64,000 bases of DNA from Chionoecetes opilio (lineage: Eukaryota; Arthropoda; Malacostraca; Decapoda; Majidae). Below the pieces are notes generated by a model that did no database searches, had not been told where the DNA came from, and was given only the letters and a program-made list of their open reading frames with translations. Below, piece after piece: positions 1-11,022 of the stretch; the stretch's first letter is position 1; every line of letters begins with the position of its first letter. The DNA lies in NCBI GenBank assembly GCA_016584305.1, contig JACEEZ010025355.1:197501-261500 (forward strand), given 5' to 3'. A program made the position numbers and the translations under genes.

Positions 1-1317
1 CTTTCACTACCCCGACGTCTCCAAGCCGTGAAGAAGAGAAAAGGCCACCCAACCAAGTTTTAAAAGGTTATTATAATACATACATTATTTTCTATAAATT
101 TCCTTATGTATTGTTTGTTGTGCGGGGGCGGGAGCAGGGCGCCGCATACTTTTGACGAGTACTGTATATATCGGTTTTTACACATGTGTATAAATATTTC
201 TTGATCTATAGTTTTATTTAAATACTCCCAGTGGTCACCACCCACCAGGATTTTGTTGTTACTGATTCTATTGGAAAACAGTCAGGGAGCACACACTCAG
301 ATTTCAGTGTTAAGGATTCAACACGAATTAACTACTATCCTATTCTAGATCATATGTTAACATAAATGACAAGGCGCTTCAGTAATGAAGCATGTGAACT
401 TATGAAAGCATTACAGGCACTGAATCCACAAAGTACTGAGTTCTTATCTTTTGAGAAAATGTCTGGACTTATTCATGCATTTCGTTGCTAATGAGGAAGA
501 TCTTAACCATGAGCTGCACTCTGCAAAACGCATGTTAGAATGACGCTATAAGGATGTAAGTGACAATGAAAAGCCCAAATCACTGTTAGATTTAGTGAGA
601 ATTCTTGGTCCATATGAAGAGGCATTTCCTGAGTTCTACAGACTGGCCAAAATTTCTGTAGTATTACCTGTGTCATCAGCTTCAGCAGAGAGAAGCTTCT
701 CTGCTCTGAAATTAATCAAAACTACACTGAGAAATACAATGGGCAATGAGAGATTAGGTAATCTTGCTGCGTTGTCAATTGAAAGCAGGCGAGTTAAAAG
801 CCTTGGTTTAGAAGTATTTGTTGATAAGTTTGCTGAGAACCACAAGAACAGAAGAATTTTGCTTAAGTGAGGTATTCTCACTTTCTCAGTGGGGAAAAAA
901 AATAAATCTTTGCCCGCTGCTTTAAAACTTCTGCCTTTTTCTTTATTTTCAGTATCAATTATGTTATTTCCATTTTGTATAAGTGGTAATATATGTATTA
1001 AATTTTTGGTCATGACTGCTTTATTTCGTTCTCCATCAGCAACTGGATGATACCCTACAGTACTCAACACACTCCTAGAATAAAATCTAATAAACTTCCA
1101 TAGTCCATACGACATCAGATATACTCTTGATATTGGTCAGAATGCAAAATATGCAAGGGGAGGGGGAAGGTTTCGGCACTGTAAGTGCAAATAAGTCCCC
1201 AGTCCCCACCAAACTCCCCAGTTGTATGGGCTTGTTCGGCTCATCTAGTGCCCCCCCATAGGCAGCTGTGCCCCCCCAGGTGCCCCCCCCAATGATAAAT
1301 ACCTAGCTACGCCACTG
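1..1317 (+). mobile_element. hAT-type DNA transposon, right part (left end outside window)
   Basis: The right end is the TIR-like string CCTAGCTACGCCACTG at 1302-1317, whose reverse complement starts CAGTGGCG as in many hAT ends. It is followed by cctatgag (1318-1325). Sister zinc-finger units have the uninterrupted string caaggacctatgagctgattc (for example near 35110), so cctatgag is the expected 8-bp target site. The left TIR is not in the window. Inside is a decayed hAT transposase C-terminus (319-870). The first 318 bases hold nothing else I recognise. Confidence 0.7.
319..870 (+). pseudogene. hAT transposase C-terminal fragment (ZMYM1-like), broken
   Basis: The translated piece at 595-870 contains LPVSSASAERSFSALK followed by a conserved basic and hydrophobic stretch, the typical hAT C-terminal dimerisation region, as in zinc finger MYM-type protein 1-like and other hAT-derived proteins. 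The same protein can be followed upstream: 319-360 reads TRINYYPILDHML, then a stop, then MTRRFSNEACELMKALQALN to about 491. A +1 frame change near 490 and a further TGA near 532 lie before the open part. At least two stops and one shift show that it is inactive. It lies inside the hAT element ending at 1317. Family assignment is confident; a host-domesticated role is not supported because of the breaks. Confidence 0.8.
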
Positions 1318-1325
1318 CCTATGAG

Positions 1326-1561
1326 CTGATTCTCTTCGCGACTTGAAGAAAAAAAGTACATACGTATATGTTATCTGAATGAAATTCTCAGGTGCTATGA
1401 TATGCGGAATGCTGCACGTTAGATGAGAGGGCAGTGTGATTGAATACTTGAGGGAGCAAGGAAGGGTGGGAGAGTTAAAGGACTGCAGTGTGCAGGAAGG
1501 TACTGGATGTTGGTATCCGTTGAGGGAAAAAATTTGTCCCTCTGTAACCATTGCTTCCATC
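1326..1561 (-). other. Conserved 3' flank (probable 3' UTR) of ZNF1
   Basis: About 235 bases that recur 3' of ZNF2-8 with few changes (for example 11041-11289, 28011-28247, 35113-35355, 42495-42747, 45773-46003). On the minus strand it follows the zinc-finger stop directly, so a 3' UTR is the simplest reading. A reading frame running through it in most copies uses a different frame from the fingers and looks incidental. I do not see a clean AATAAA in it. Confidence 0.5.
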
Positions 1562-1990
1562 TCAATGAAGGTTCTTTGTGGCATGATTGCTGCGCATGTG
1601 ATACTTTAGGCCCTCCCTATGAGAGGCCTGGTAGGGACAAAGGGAACATTGGAAAGGCTTCTCCCCAGTATGGACTCTGATATGCTTCACAAGGCTAGAT
1701 TTCAGTGAACAGCGATAATTACAATGGGCGCATTGGAAAGGCTTCTCCCCTGTGTGTTTCATCCCATGGCGTTTAAAATTGGCCTTGCGGGTAGTTTTGT
1801 AAGGACAAAAGGGACACTGGTGTTCCTTGGTGGACTGTTTGGTGCCATCATGAGAGGCATCATCCCACACTATACTGGCAAAGGATGGCCCACTTTGCTG
1901 CTGCCCTTCCCCAGTGCCAACCATCAGCTGTTGAGAGAGACTTTGATGAGGCATGCAGTCAGTCATTCTAAGAAATGTGAAAGTCCACAT
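1562..1990 (-). CDS. ZNF1: C2H2 zinc-finger coding segment, 3 fingers, probable terminal exon
   Basis: Predicted DNA-binding protein segment acting in the nucleus. After a shared lead rich in Q and S come three fingers: CPFC...H-x4-H type with KANFKRH, then CAHC with LKSSLVKH, then CSLC with HREGLKYH. They are joined by TGEKPFQC linkers and end in ATKNLH and a stop. The segment probably starts at a splice acceptor rather than at the first Met: a pyrimidine-rich tract ending CTCTCTCAACAG puts the exon start at 1927. A second candidate AG lies just upstream. No DNA-binding partner domain or promoter is visible. The first finger is the divergent one shared by all eight paralogs. Upstream (higher coordinates) lies the conserved intron-like flank, broken by the insertion at 2148-3932. 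Downstream is a conserved 3' flank. Confidence 0.75.
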   Translation of the reverse strand: MWTFTFLRMTDCMPHQSLSQQLMVGTGEGQQQSGPSFASIVWDDASHDGTKQSTKEHQCPFCPYKTTRKANFKRHGMKHTGEKPFQCAHCNYRCSLKSSLVKHIRVHTGEKPFQCSLCPYQASHREGLKYHMRSNHATKNLH

Positions 1991-2147
1991 AAATCTTAAT
2001 TAAGGCGTTTACAATAGAATTTTGTTTATTAAGTCTGTGTTAAGGTGTAAAGAAATCAATGAAAAGATCAACAGAAATGAGTTGTGTATTTTGGCTGGAC
2101 AACGTGAAATGCAGCTTTTCTTGCATTATCTTGAATGTGAATATTAG

Positions 2148-3932
2148 AGTGAGTCGGGGATGATTCGTACAATTTTTTTTCAAAAATTTGTAAAAAACAA
2201 AATGGAGTCAAAACTGGAATTTTTTTTTATGCAAGACAAAATATAACCCTTTGACTACAATGTATATGAGTTACAACTCTGGGAACATTTTACAAGTAGT
2301 TGAAACATTGGCCTAAAAATAGTTTCTAAAATTGTAAGGATGGTCCACAGGTGTGGATGATCCATACAGACATAGATATCAAAAAGTAAAAAAATCGTAA
2401 CATTTTAAATGAAGGCAAACTTCCTTAATAGCAACATATTTCATTGACTGGACCCTAAATATGATTTTAAGATGATTTTCATTAATAATATTAATAATCC
2501 TGTATAAGGTAGGATGATGAAGTTCCCTGTATAAGGTAGGAGGATGAAGTTCCCTGTATAAGGTAGGAGGATGAAGTTCCCTGTATAAGGTAGGAGGATG
2601 AAGTTCCCTGTATAAGGTAGGAGGATGAAGTTCCCTGTATAAGGTAGGAGGATGAAGTTCCCTGTATAAGGTAGGAGGATGAAGTTCCCTGTATAAGGTA
2701 GGAGGATGAAGTTCCCTGTATAAGGTAGGAGATGAAGTTCCCTGTATAAGGTAGGAGGATGAAGTTCCCTGTATAAGGTAGGAGGATGAAGTTCCCTGTA
2801 TAAGGTAGGAGGATGAAGTTCCCTGTATAAGGTAGGAGGATGAAGTTCCCTGTATAAGGTAGGAGGATGAAGTTCCCTGTATAAGGTAGGAGGATGAAGT
2901 TCCCTGTATAAGGTAGGAGGATGAAGTTCCCTGTATAAGGTAGGAGGATGAAGTTCCCTGTATAAGGTAGGAGGATGAAGTTCCCTGTATAAGGTAGGAG
3001 GATGAAGTTCAAAGTGAAAGGAAAAATAATGAAATATGATTTACATTTAGAAGTGCCAGGAATTTTTTTTTTTCATAAATAATTCCCATAACATTAAGGA
3101 TTTATTTATCCTACATACTGTATTATATTATTGAATTGCTCCTGTACCGTTCCAGAGGGAAGCATATCTTAAGTCATTTAATGCAAAAAATGTAAATTTG
3201 TGGTAACTAAGCAAGGAATAAAAACTCAAAATCATCTTAAAATCATATTTAGGGTCCAGTTAATGAAATATGTTGCTATTAAGAAAGTTTGCCTTCCTTT
3301 AAAATGTTATATGATTTTTTCATATTTTGATATGTATGTCTGTATGGACGATTCGTACAACTTGAATTTTTTTTTTTGGCCTATGTTTGACCTACTTGTA
3401 AAATGTTTAGTTTGCAGTGCCAAATTAAACTAACAGAGCATTATCCATTATAGGTATCCATTATAGGTATCCATTATGGGTATCCCCATATAAGCATCTG
3501 CACATACATAGATGCAATAAGCAAAAATTGTTTGTTTATATTCTGAACATTCCGTACATTGGAATCCCACTGTACGACGCCATTATTATGTAAACAACCA
3601 TTCAGGTCATCCTGTGACATATGAGTTCACTTTCATCACTTCATTTCATCACATCTAAACATATTTCAGTATTATGTGCCTTACCAGCACACTCTTGGTG
3701 TATTCATGGACACCAGAAATCATTAATTGGTGGCGAAATATTACATTGAAAATGAAAAAACGAAAAAACTCACCTCAAAATTCAGGGGGGCTTGTTAAGA
3801 CCCCCCTTACTCAGCTGTGCACACCCATTTTCGCTAATACCTGTTAGAGGTAGACCATTCTAATCTTATATATGTGGCCATGGGAGCTTCTATATGTTAC
3901 GTCCTCATGTACGGTTCCACCCCAACTCACCC
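2148..3932. mobile_element. Foldback-like DNA element with internal minisatellite, inserted in ZNF1 upstream flank
   Basis: Other units read gaatattagtcataatc without interruption; here the string is split at tag, with tag on both sides (2145-2147 and 3933-3935), so the insert is 2148-3932 with a TAG or TA target duplication. The ends are imperfect inverted repeats (GTGAGTCGGGG at the left, CCCCAACTCAC at the right). Subterminal inverted arms of about 200 bases, 2282-2480 against 3228-3412, match well, with the minisatellite between them. A 13-bp triplet repeat (ccattataggtat) lies at about 3448-3486. No transposase is visible. Superfamily is unknown. Confidence 0.75.
2499..3010. repeat. 27-bp tandem minisatellite, about 19 copies
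   Basis: The unit is ccctgtataaggtaggagga plus tgaagtt, repeated head to tail with almost no divergence. One copy near 2727 has a one-base deletion (ggtaggagatg). Because 27 is a multiple of three, the minus strand is open in a repetitive frame, which is not evidence for a gene. It sits between the inverted arms of the foldback element. Confidence 0.95.
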
Positions 3933-4824
3933 TAGTCATAATCAGAGGATATTTAGTCTATGAGAGCTCCTTAAGTTATAGAAGTAAGGATGAAATATGA
4001 TCAGGTCTAGTTAGTACAGTGGCCGCCAAATGTAGTGGCGGTCTGCACGGGTCGGCATGATGCACCGGCTGCCAAATTAATAACCTTTCAATTGTTTTTT
4101 CATGCAACTCGAGCAAGCGGGATTTAAAAATTGATGACATCGCAACAAGACACTGACACTTAGCAACACCGCAGGGGGTATGACCGTTAAATTTAAGCAA
4201 GTCAGTGCAGTCTTGGAGGACAGTGAGATAAGATAAGATACTTTGATCCTATCTAGACACTTTGCAAGTACCAACTACAGGGAGGTCCCGTTATACGAGC
4301 ATTCGATATACGAGAATCCGATGATACGATATGTGTAAATTAGGGTCTATTTTCAATATACGAGATCGAAAATCCAATGCTACGACATTCAAACTGGGGT
4401 GAGTAAAATAACCAAGTTATTTACTAAAGTAAATTGCAAGTTATTTACTAAAATTATAAAGTCATTTACTGACTATATGATTTTACCTAAGGTTGTACGA
4501 TAATCAATCTGAAAATATGATAATTCTGGTGGCTCTGTATGACAATGTGGCCTACAAAAATTCACATCCCTGTTGGCAACACTGCAGGCGGACACCAGCA
4601 ACACACGCTTGCCAACCTATCTCGAGCCTTGTTTTAGCGTGAAAATACGTCAAAATGTACGACGAAGTCATAGACGAGGTGAGTGAGAGGTGCAGGAAGA
4701 TGTGCCGCATGTGTGTGAGTGTGTGGGGAGGGCGGGGAGGGTGTGAGAGGTGGAAAAAGCCAGCTCTCGTGTGTCTCAGTTGGGGAAAACGTGAGGAAAA
4801 GTGAACGATGGACTGAACGATGTA

Positions 4825-4929
4825 CAGTAAAAGCCTTATAACTCGGCACGATAGGGGCTCTGGCCCTTGCCGAGTTATTCAATGTGCCGAGTTATGCAAT
4901 GTCCTCCTCTGATATGGGTTATGAAAGAG

Positions 4930-4966
<37 letters not shown>

Positions 4967-5430
4967 CAGTACTGTAAAAGCATAAAAACTACACTTACCA
5001 ATGAACGGGTAGCAGCAGGCATGTAATCCAAGGAGAGGGGAGCCTTGTTGTAACATGTAGAAGATGTTAGGGGGACTCAGTCGCATTTTAACACTGGTAT
5101 CACTTTAATCACTTTATAATCACAACTCTGTACTGTATTGTATACAGTACTGTACCTGTACAACCTAATTTTACATCACTTGAGCACTTAATTACTGCAA
5201 CACTATGCCCTGTCCATTAACTCTACTTTCGACTGCGAGTGCATGGAAGGACACAGGGGGCGGCATGAGCCTCTAATCACAGGCGTCACTATAACAATCC
5301 TGCCTGCGCCACCATGGGCGAGGGCCAACCATCACAGCCCTCGAGTGACCCTCCAGGGCCTACCATCCCACCCATGGAGCTCACTGCCTACACTGCTATA
5401 GGCATAGGTGAAAAAAAAAAAAAAAAAATG

Positions 5431-5469
<39 letters not shown>

Positions 5470-5536
5470 TGTCTTTGCCATGCCGAGTTATATCAAATTC
5501 CGAGTTATACAGTGCCGAGTTAAAAGGCTTTTACTG
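4825..5536. mobile_element. TA-flanked Tigger-like MITE (CAGTAAAAGCC ends)
   Basis: Left end CAGTAAAAGCCTTATAACTC after TA at 4823-4824; right end is the inverse, gagttaaaaggcttttactg, ending 5536 before TA. Contains two long poly-A runs (about 4930-4962 and 5411-5466). The Lys-rich frame through the second run is an artefact of the A run. No transposase is visible. Confidence 0.85.
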
Positions 5537-5879
5537 TACAATGATTCAGATGCGCAGAGACGAGTTTGTGGGCAGTGGAAGAGGTCTGCGCACCCCTCCC
5601 TTGTCCCTTACCTACCGTACCCTCTCAAGTCTAGTGTATCACGCGGCGTCCCCAAGAGTACATACAACGTCTTTGTTGCTTGTATGTATTGTGCCTTGTG
5701 AGTCAATTTTAGTGATTTGCTGGTTTACTTAATATGCTTATTGTGACTTATTTGTGCTCTGTCCTACTGTGCTGTCACACTCTTAATTCACTGTGTTTTG
5801 TGTGGTGGTGTGGTGGTGCGGTGGTGTGGTATATAGAGCCCTATATTTGAGAGTTTGAGAGTTTGTTGCGTTTGCTATA

Positions 5880-6737
5880 CACTCATACCGCGATTTACGA
5901 ACACTCTATTTACGAATTTTCGAAGATACGAACAAAATTATTTTGTCCCAAAATTCGGTTTACACACGAATAATTCAAAGCTACGAACAAAAGTTCGTAA
6001 ATTCATAAACAAAATAAAACAAAAAAATTTAATACATAAATAGTAAGAATATTTATAACACCAAAATATTGTAAAAAGTTCAGTAAACAGAACCATTGGC
6101 TCAGCACATACACACGCGGGGACGCTCAAGATTGTTTGTTTACATGTTCTCCGACCGGTCGTGCTGTGTTTATGAACATTATTGTGTATAATCAGACATT
6201 TCAGTGATTATTTCAGTGAATAATGCCTCCCAAGCATGGTGCCAGTGCTAGTGTGGGTGGTCCTAAGCCCAAGAAAGCCAGAAAAGCTATAACACTAGAG
6301 AAACCTCTGCTAATTCATCGCTCTAAAAACCCACGGGCCCTAAAAGGTCATGTTAAGGCTACGTTGCCAGTCATATACCGTTCTAGCAAGAAGGCATGGA
6401 CCAACAGATATTTATTTGAGGACTGGTTCACCAATTACTTTTGCCCTGCAGTGGAGAGGTACTGCTCTCAGAAGAACATCTCTCATAAGGCACTGCTCCT
6501 CCTCGACAATGCTCCAACCCACCCTGTTAACCTCTCTGACTTGTCAGCGCACGTAAGAGTAGAGTTCCTGCCTTTTATAGCAGTTTATGACATTCTATGG
6601 ATGTGATTATTGTTCGTAGGAACGTATCTCAAATTAAATAATGGGGTTAAATGGTAAAAATACATTCAATTTACGAATTTTCGATTTACAAACAGTTTTT
6701 CAGGAACGTAACCCATTCGTAAATCGAGGTGGCCGTG
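5880..6737 (+). mobile_element. Tigger1-like element, internally deleted (copy 1)
   Basis: TA (5878-5879), then an end with CGATTTACGAA; the right end TTCGTAAATCG...GTG reaches 6737 and is followed by TA. A second copy in opposite orientation is at 54604-55614. Encodes a transposase lacking its middle. Confidence 0.85.
6223..6606 (+). pseudogene. Tigger transposable element-derived protein 1-like transposase, internally deleted
   Basis: Begins MPPKHGASASVGGPKPKKAR, the usual Tigger1 N-terminus, but after about 30 residues jumps to the DDE core: NPRALKGH, LPVIYRSSKKAWTNR, LFEDWF, then ALLLLDNAPTHP with the second catalytic Asp, then VRVEFLPF. The CENP-B-type HTH and the first Asp region are missing, so the ORF of 127 codons is a deletion product, about a quarter of a full Tigger1 protein. 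The frame is open but activity is not expected. Confidence 0.85.
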
Positions 6738-6960
6738 TAGTTTATTTGAGCTTGAAAAACATGTCTTTTTTTTTTTTTTCTTTTTTTTTTTAATTGATGG
6801 GGTCCTGGAACCAAACCTATATTTTACCATTAGTTATGTGTTTCGTTATACGAGATTTCGCTTTACGAGTATGCCAGGTGGAACCTAACTGCTCGTATCT
6901 TCGGGACCTCCCTGTACAAGGTTATTGACTATAAAAGCGCCACCACGCCAGGACGAACTT

Positions 6961-7040
6961 GGTGGACTCGAACCGCTGACCGAATGTGCAGGGACGCTGC
7001 ACACGCTATCCAGTAACTCTACCAACCGCGCCACTCTGGC
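6961..7040 (-). repeat. tRNA-derived SINE-like sequence with A and B boxes
   Basis: On the minus strand, TGGCGCGGTTGGTAGAG (7017-7033) fits a pol III A box, and GGTTCGAGTCC (6963-6973) is a perfect B box at normal spacing. There is no clean acceptor stem, and it continues into a non-tRNA tail (about 6918-6960), so a SINE head is more likely than a tRNA gene. It lies in the Tc1 copy just upstream of the transposase start, immediately next to the TA at 6915. Confidence 0.65.
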
Positions 7041-7131
7041 GGGTGAGGACAGTGAGAGTGCATGCACTGTTTCACTTCTTTCGTCATTAATTACGAGGAT
7101 ATTTTCAAACTGTGCAATCGTTTATTGCGTT

Positions 7132-8103
7132 ATGGCTCCTGGGCGCATTATATCCCAGGATACTATAAGCTCCATATGTGCCTTGCATAGGGCTGGTTTT
7201 AGTGCAAAGGCTATCGACATAACAGACATGAGTTGCAAAAAGGTCAGTTGATCGGTGGTTAAAACGTTGTCGTGATGCCTTGGACGGAGAGACGCCTACA
7301 CACTTAGCGAAGACTGGACGGCCAAGGAAATGTAACTCAAAGACTTTACATGTTATAAAAAGGCAGCTGAATGTCAAACCAACATGCACAGCACTTGAAG
7401 TTAAGATAAACAATCCTGCCTTAATGGGTAACGTGTCAGTGAGAATTGTGCAGCGATATGTGTTACAAGATCTGCCGCTGTAAAGCCACTCCTAACTCCT
7501 CGTCACAAGATAAAGCGACTCTGACTCACTTTTGCTAAAGAACACAAAGACTGGCCTCTTGAGAAAGTGCGACGCATATTATGGTCGGATGAAAGTGTCT
7601 TTACAATGACAGGAACTAACTTTGCAAAAGTGAGGCGGCCCAAGAATTCAGACCGACACGACCCTCGGTACACCGTGGAGAGAGTAAGACACCCAGATTA
7701 TCTCATGGTTTGGGCTTGTTTTTCATGTTATGGAGTGGGTGACCTCGTATTTCTTGAAAAAGGTGTTACTGTGAACAGTGAGCGATATTTAGACATCCTG
7801 CATGACAATCTTGAATCCTGCTACGACAAGTGTAAGGCAGAAACTTTTATGCAGGACGGTGCCCCATGTCACAGGGCAAACGTTGTTAAAGAATGGTTGG
7901 ATATGTGAGCTATCGATTGTTTTGACTGGCCTCCTAATAGTCCTGACTTGAACCCAATAGAAAATCTTTGGTCCATAATGAAAAGGAAGCTTCAAGAAGT
8001 GGACACTAGTTCAGTGGCGAAGTTAAAAGCTGCACTGTTAAAAATGTGGGAGGAACTACCAAACGAGCTTCTTCAAAAATTTGCAGACTCATTACCTAAC
8101 TGA
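7132..8103 (+). pseudogene. Tc1 transposase, broken
   Basis: Would catalyse cut-and-paste transposition at TA sites. In order: an N-terminal HTH start MAPGRIISQDTISSICALHR; a GRPRK basic motif at about 7318; RRILWSDES with the first catalytic Asp at about 7585; LMVWACFS; FMQDGAPCH with the second Asp at about 7855; and NSPDLNPIENLW with the catalytic Glu at about 7960. The DDE triad is therefore recognisable. The frame is lost by shifts and stops near 7248, 7483 and 7906, so it is a dead copy. The natural start is the ATG at 7132, whose sequence matches the usual Tc1 N-terminus. Confidence 0.9.
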
Positions 8104-8272
8104 CTGCAGGATGTTATAAGGAAGAAAGGAATGCAATCAAGTACTAGGATACCGGTAAGTTACACAGTTTCTTGATTTTTAATGTTTTACGAATATTTTG
8201 TGGGATTTTGAGTGAGCGTGTCACTGACGGCATCAGGAAATCGGACACCCACAACATTTGGCGGCCACTGTA

Positions 8273-9906
8273 CTGTGAAATTCCAAGATGATAATAAGCA
8301 GAGTGCAAGAATGTAAGAAATACAAGTGATAGATTCAACACCAAAGAAAAACAATGGTATTGAAGACCCTAAATAAGAAACTTTACATGACAAATTTTAG
8401 CGAACTAAAGCTCATTAAAAAATTCGAAAAGGGAATTGCCATCATCTTCATAAATTTGAAGCCACTACACTTTTGGGAGATCTCACAAATTTGCCGTTTT
8501 TTTTTTGTGTGCAAAAACTACTGAAGTGATTGTGATCAAATTACAGGAACAATAGCATCACATAGCCATGCATTTCTTGTAGAAAAACTTTAGACATAGT
8601 TGAAAAACTAAGGTTAGGAGGACCAAAGAACCGATAGTCGTGACTGCATCCGAGTACGATCCCCTTAACTTGTCTGATCAGGATTATTGAAGTTAGCTTC
8701 CAACTTCCAATAACAGATTTTACCTTTGATAAACATCTACAATCAGATTATTGTTTCAGTGCCCAACATTGGCCTGGATATGCAGGAGTGTGAAAGGCAC
8801 TATATGGGACAGAGTGAGATGGCACAGTGTGGTGTACAGGGGGTGACGCATGGCTGAGTTGTGACACCTTAGGCAGTATGAAAGTGGTGGGATAAACCAC
8901 TGGGAATGGGGCCGGGTTATGGAGCAGCCCTGGACAAGCTGGCCTGGCTGGCCCTGGTGCAGATTTAGGGGATACCCTAAAGGCCGGTTCCCACTAGCCC
9001 GCTTCTACGGCCGCCGTTACCGTACACCGCCCAACAATGACATCACAAAAAAGTTGACCGCACCGCCGTACCGCTGTACGGCTGCCGTACAAAGTTAAAA
9101 TCAAGTCATCTCTCCCGCTCGGCGGTGTCTACTCGAGCGGAGTAGCCCGCTCGTGTGCCCGGTTACCACTACAGCCACTCAAGCGGTGATGATGGTGACG
9201 TCATTGTTGGGCGGTGAACGGCAACGGCGTTAGAACCGGACTAGTGGGAACTGGCCTTAAGAGATTGCCAATTAAAAAAAAAATTGAAATATGTTTAATG
9301 TTTATACATTAAGATAGAACATAAAAATTTCTTTGAATTCACAACAGGTTCTCTATGTTATTAAGTAAATAACATTGCTTGCTTTACAAATATATTTTGG
9401 CAGGGTATCATTTTGCTCTCCATTATCATCACCTATAAAAACCTTTTCTTGTAGTTTACAAGTGAGAAAGAATCATAGTTTGTAAATTGCAGTTGAAGGC
9501 CACCGTGGACATTGCATGAAATGTGGCAAGCAACTAAATTAACAACCATCATAATGAATCATTCAGAAAAAAAATACCTCCAATAGTTAAGAAATATGAA
9601 GTCATTGTATTCGCCCTTCCTACATAACATTGTGGCAAAAACCAGGAACTCTCTAGTAGTTTGGAATCAGTGCCACTTTATGAACATTTATAATGAGCAA
9701 CATTAGGCACTCCCAAAACGAGTTTTAGCAGCTGCTTGATCACTGTGGAGGATTCCTGCACTGAAGTGTTCAACACAACCTCAGTGCAGGTCTGCTACAA
9801 GGATCTAGGGCTGCAATCTGTAGATGATGAACTCTCACAGACATTCAAAGGTCACAGACATTCAAAGGTGTGTCTGAGAATGTAACTGCTACTGACCTGT
9901 AATATG
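8273..9906. repeat. Partial block B copy (first), with internal deletion
   Basis: 8273-8418 matches 20475-20620. It then jumps at about 8424 to text matching 22873 onward, so the jerky element and about 2.2 kb are missing here. The rest (8424-8980, 9258-9906) matches 22873-24054. No host coding region is recognisable. The MITE 8981-9257 interrupts it. A 20-base segment near 9840 is duplicated in tandem (cacagacattcaaagg). Confidence 0.8.
8981..9257. mobile_element. 277-bp MITE, PIF/Harbinger-like (TAA target)
   Basis: Left end AGGCCGGTTCCCACTAG and right end CTAGTGGGAACTGGCCT are inverted repeats, flanked by TAA at 8978-8980 and 9258-9260. Absent from the other block B copies. The interior repeats CCGCCGTACCG-like words and GACGTCATTGTTGGGCGG, giving further internal symmetry. 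Non-coding. Confidence 0.8.
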
Positions 9907-11022
9907 TAACCGTAACCATCCATCTCCTGAAACTCATGCCCTTTATATTTCTGCCCGTAATCATGCCAAATCTTTACTTCAACTTACCAAAAACTCCTTC
10001 ATTCATAGAAAATGTCAAAATCTTTCTGAATCGAATTCCTCTCGTGACTTCTGGCATCTAGCTAATAACATCTCTAACAATTTTTCTTCTTCATCTTTCC
10101 CTCCTATACTTCACCAAGACGACTCCACAGCTGTCTCATCTATTTCTAAAGCTGAACTCTTCGCTCAAACTTTTCCTGAAAATTCCACTCTAGTTGATGA
10201 AGGGCTTGTTCCTCCTTCTCCTCCACCCTCTGACTATATTATGCCTGTTATTAAGATCCTTCGTAATGATGTTTTCTTTGTGCCCTTTCTGGCCTAGATC
10301 CTCGGAAGGCTTACGGTCCTGACGGAGTCCCTCCTATTGTTCTCAAAAATTGTGCTTCTGTGCTTGCACCTTGCCTGGTCAAACTTTTCTGTCTTTGTCT
10401 ATCTACTTCCACCTTTCCTTCTTGCTGGAAGTTTGCTCACATCCAACCTGTTCCTAAGAAGTAGATTTAGTAGATGATATCTAGGAAAAAATGACAATTC
10501 ATGGTTGAATGTACACTGTAAACACTGTTGATGGCGGGGACGCAGGAACAACAACAATCCAGCATTTGTTGCCCGGAACGAATTGCGTGTGTGAATGTAA
10601 TTTCGGCACTCGGCCACTAAACACCGACTTCCCGGCGCTACAAAGTGCTGACATTTGGCCAGTGGGAACCCCCCTTAACTGCATGCCTCACCCACTCCCG
10701 CGGCCTTGCTGCATAAGCCTTTCTACTCATTCTTATCCCTATTCTGCCCATCTTTCTAATGCAAGAGTTAATCAGTATCTTTACTCTTTCATCCCTTTCA
10801 CTAGTAAACTCTGGAACTCTCTTCCTGTTTCTATTTTTCAATCTTCCTACGACTTAAATCTTTTCAAGAGAAGAGTGACAAGACACCTCCCAAACTAAAT
10901 TGGCCCACGCCCCTTTCTTTATTCTCCTACTGTCTTCTTTATAGGGACTGGCAACTAAGTGGGCTTTATGTTACCTCTTTTTGTTGTACCTTGGCCAGTC
11001 CTTTGTGAAAAAAAAAAAGGTT
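9907..11022 (+). mobile_element. Truncated LINE copy 1 (block B, before ZNF2)
   Basis: Non-LTR retrotransposon remnant ending in poly-A (11011-11020). 9907-10460 encodes the N-terminal side of the RT (SSRDFWHLANN, DDSTAVSSIS, VPPSPPPSDYI), with stops and shifts. The RT core is missing. A remnant of a Harbinger-like element (about 10462-10675) is followed by the ORF2 C-terminus, 10682-10898, with FTSKLWNSLPVSI and FKRRVTRHLPN before a stop. Convergent with ZNF2. Confidence 0.8.

Larger units (their letters stand above)
4278..6914. mobile_element. Tigger/pogo-like element, CAGGGAGGTCCCG family copy 1, nested in Tc1
   Basis: Ends CAGGGAGGTCCCGTTATACG (left) and the inverted CGGGACCTCCCTG (right, ends 6914), with TA on both sides. 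Two later TA-flanked elements sit inside it (4825-5536 and 5880-6737). Other copies of the same family are at 47730-48430 and 56016-56795. No own transposase remains. The text between nested pieces (for example 4640-4822 and 5540-5877) has GT-rich and low-complexity stretches but no recognisable gene. Confidence 0.85.
4017..8270 (+). mobile_element. Tc1/mariner element with nested insertions
   Basis: The left end CAGTGGCCGCCAAATGT follows TA (4015-4016) and the right end ACATTTGGCGGCCACTG (ends 8270) is followed by TA. The sister string gttagtactatgaaattcc is the empty site. Removing the nested element 4278-6914 leaves about 1.6 kb, the normal Tc1 size. It contains a broken Tc1 transposase (7132-8103) and a tRNA-derived SINE-like stretch (about 6918-7040). 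Confidence 0.9.

Noticed and set aside
1303..1584. Minus-strand frame MPQRTFIEMEAM..., present downstream of most ZNF copies
   Set aside because: It overlaps the zinc-finger stop in another frame, has no family resemblance and differs by frame breaks in some copies; more likely 3' UTR.
1724..1999. Plus-strand 91-codon frame (MGALERLLPC...), repeated at 19969, 28494, 35770, 43150, 46250, 49911
   Set aside because: It is the exact antisense of the zinc-finger lead and first finger, and is conserved only because the minus strand is.
2499..3010. CRISPR-like array
   Set aside because: Head-to-tail repeats without spacers, in eukaryotic DNA.
2491..3012. 173-codon frame of NFILLPYTG repeats
   Set aside because: Product of a 27-bp minisatellite; a one-base deletion simply switches it to a second repetitive frame.
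5314..5523. Frame with a long poly-Lys stretch
   Set aside because: Runs through a poly-A tract within a MITE.
6961..7040. Functional tRNA gene
   Set aside because: A and B boxes are present but no closing acceptor stem is evident, and it has a SINE-like continuation inside a transposon.
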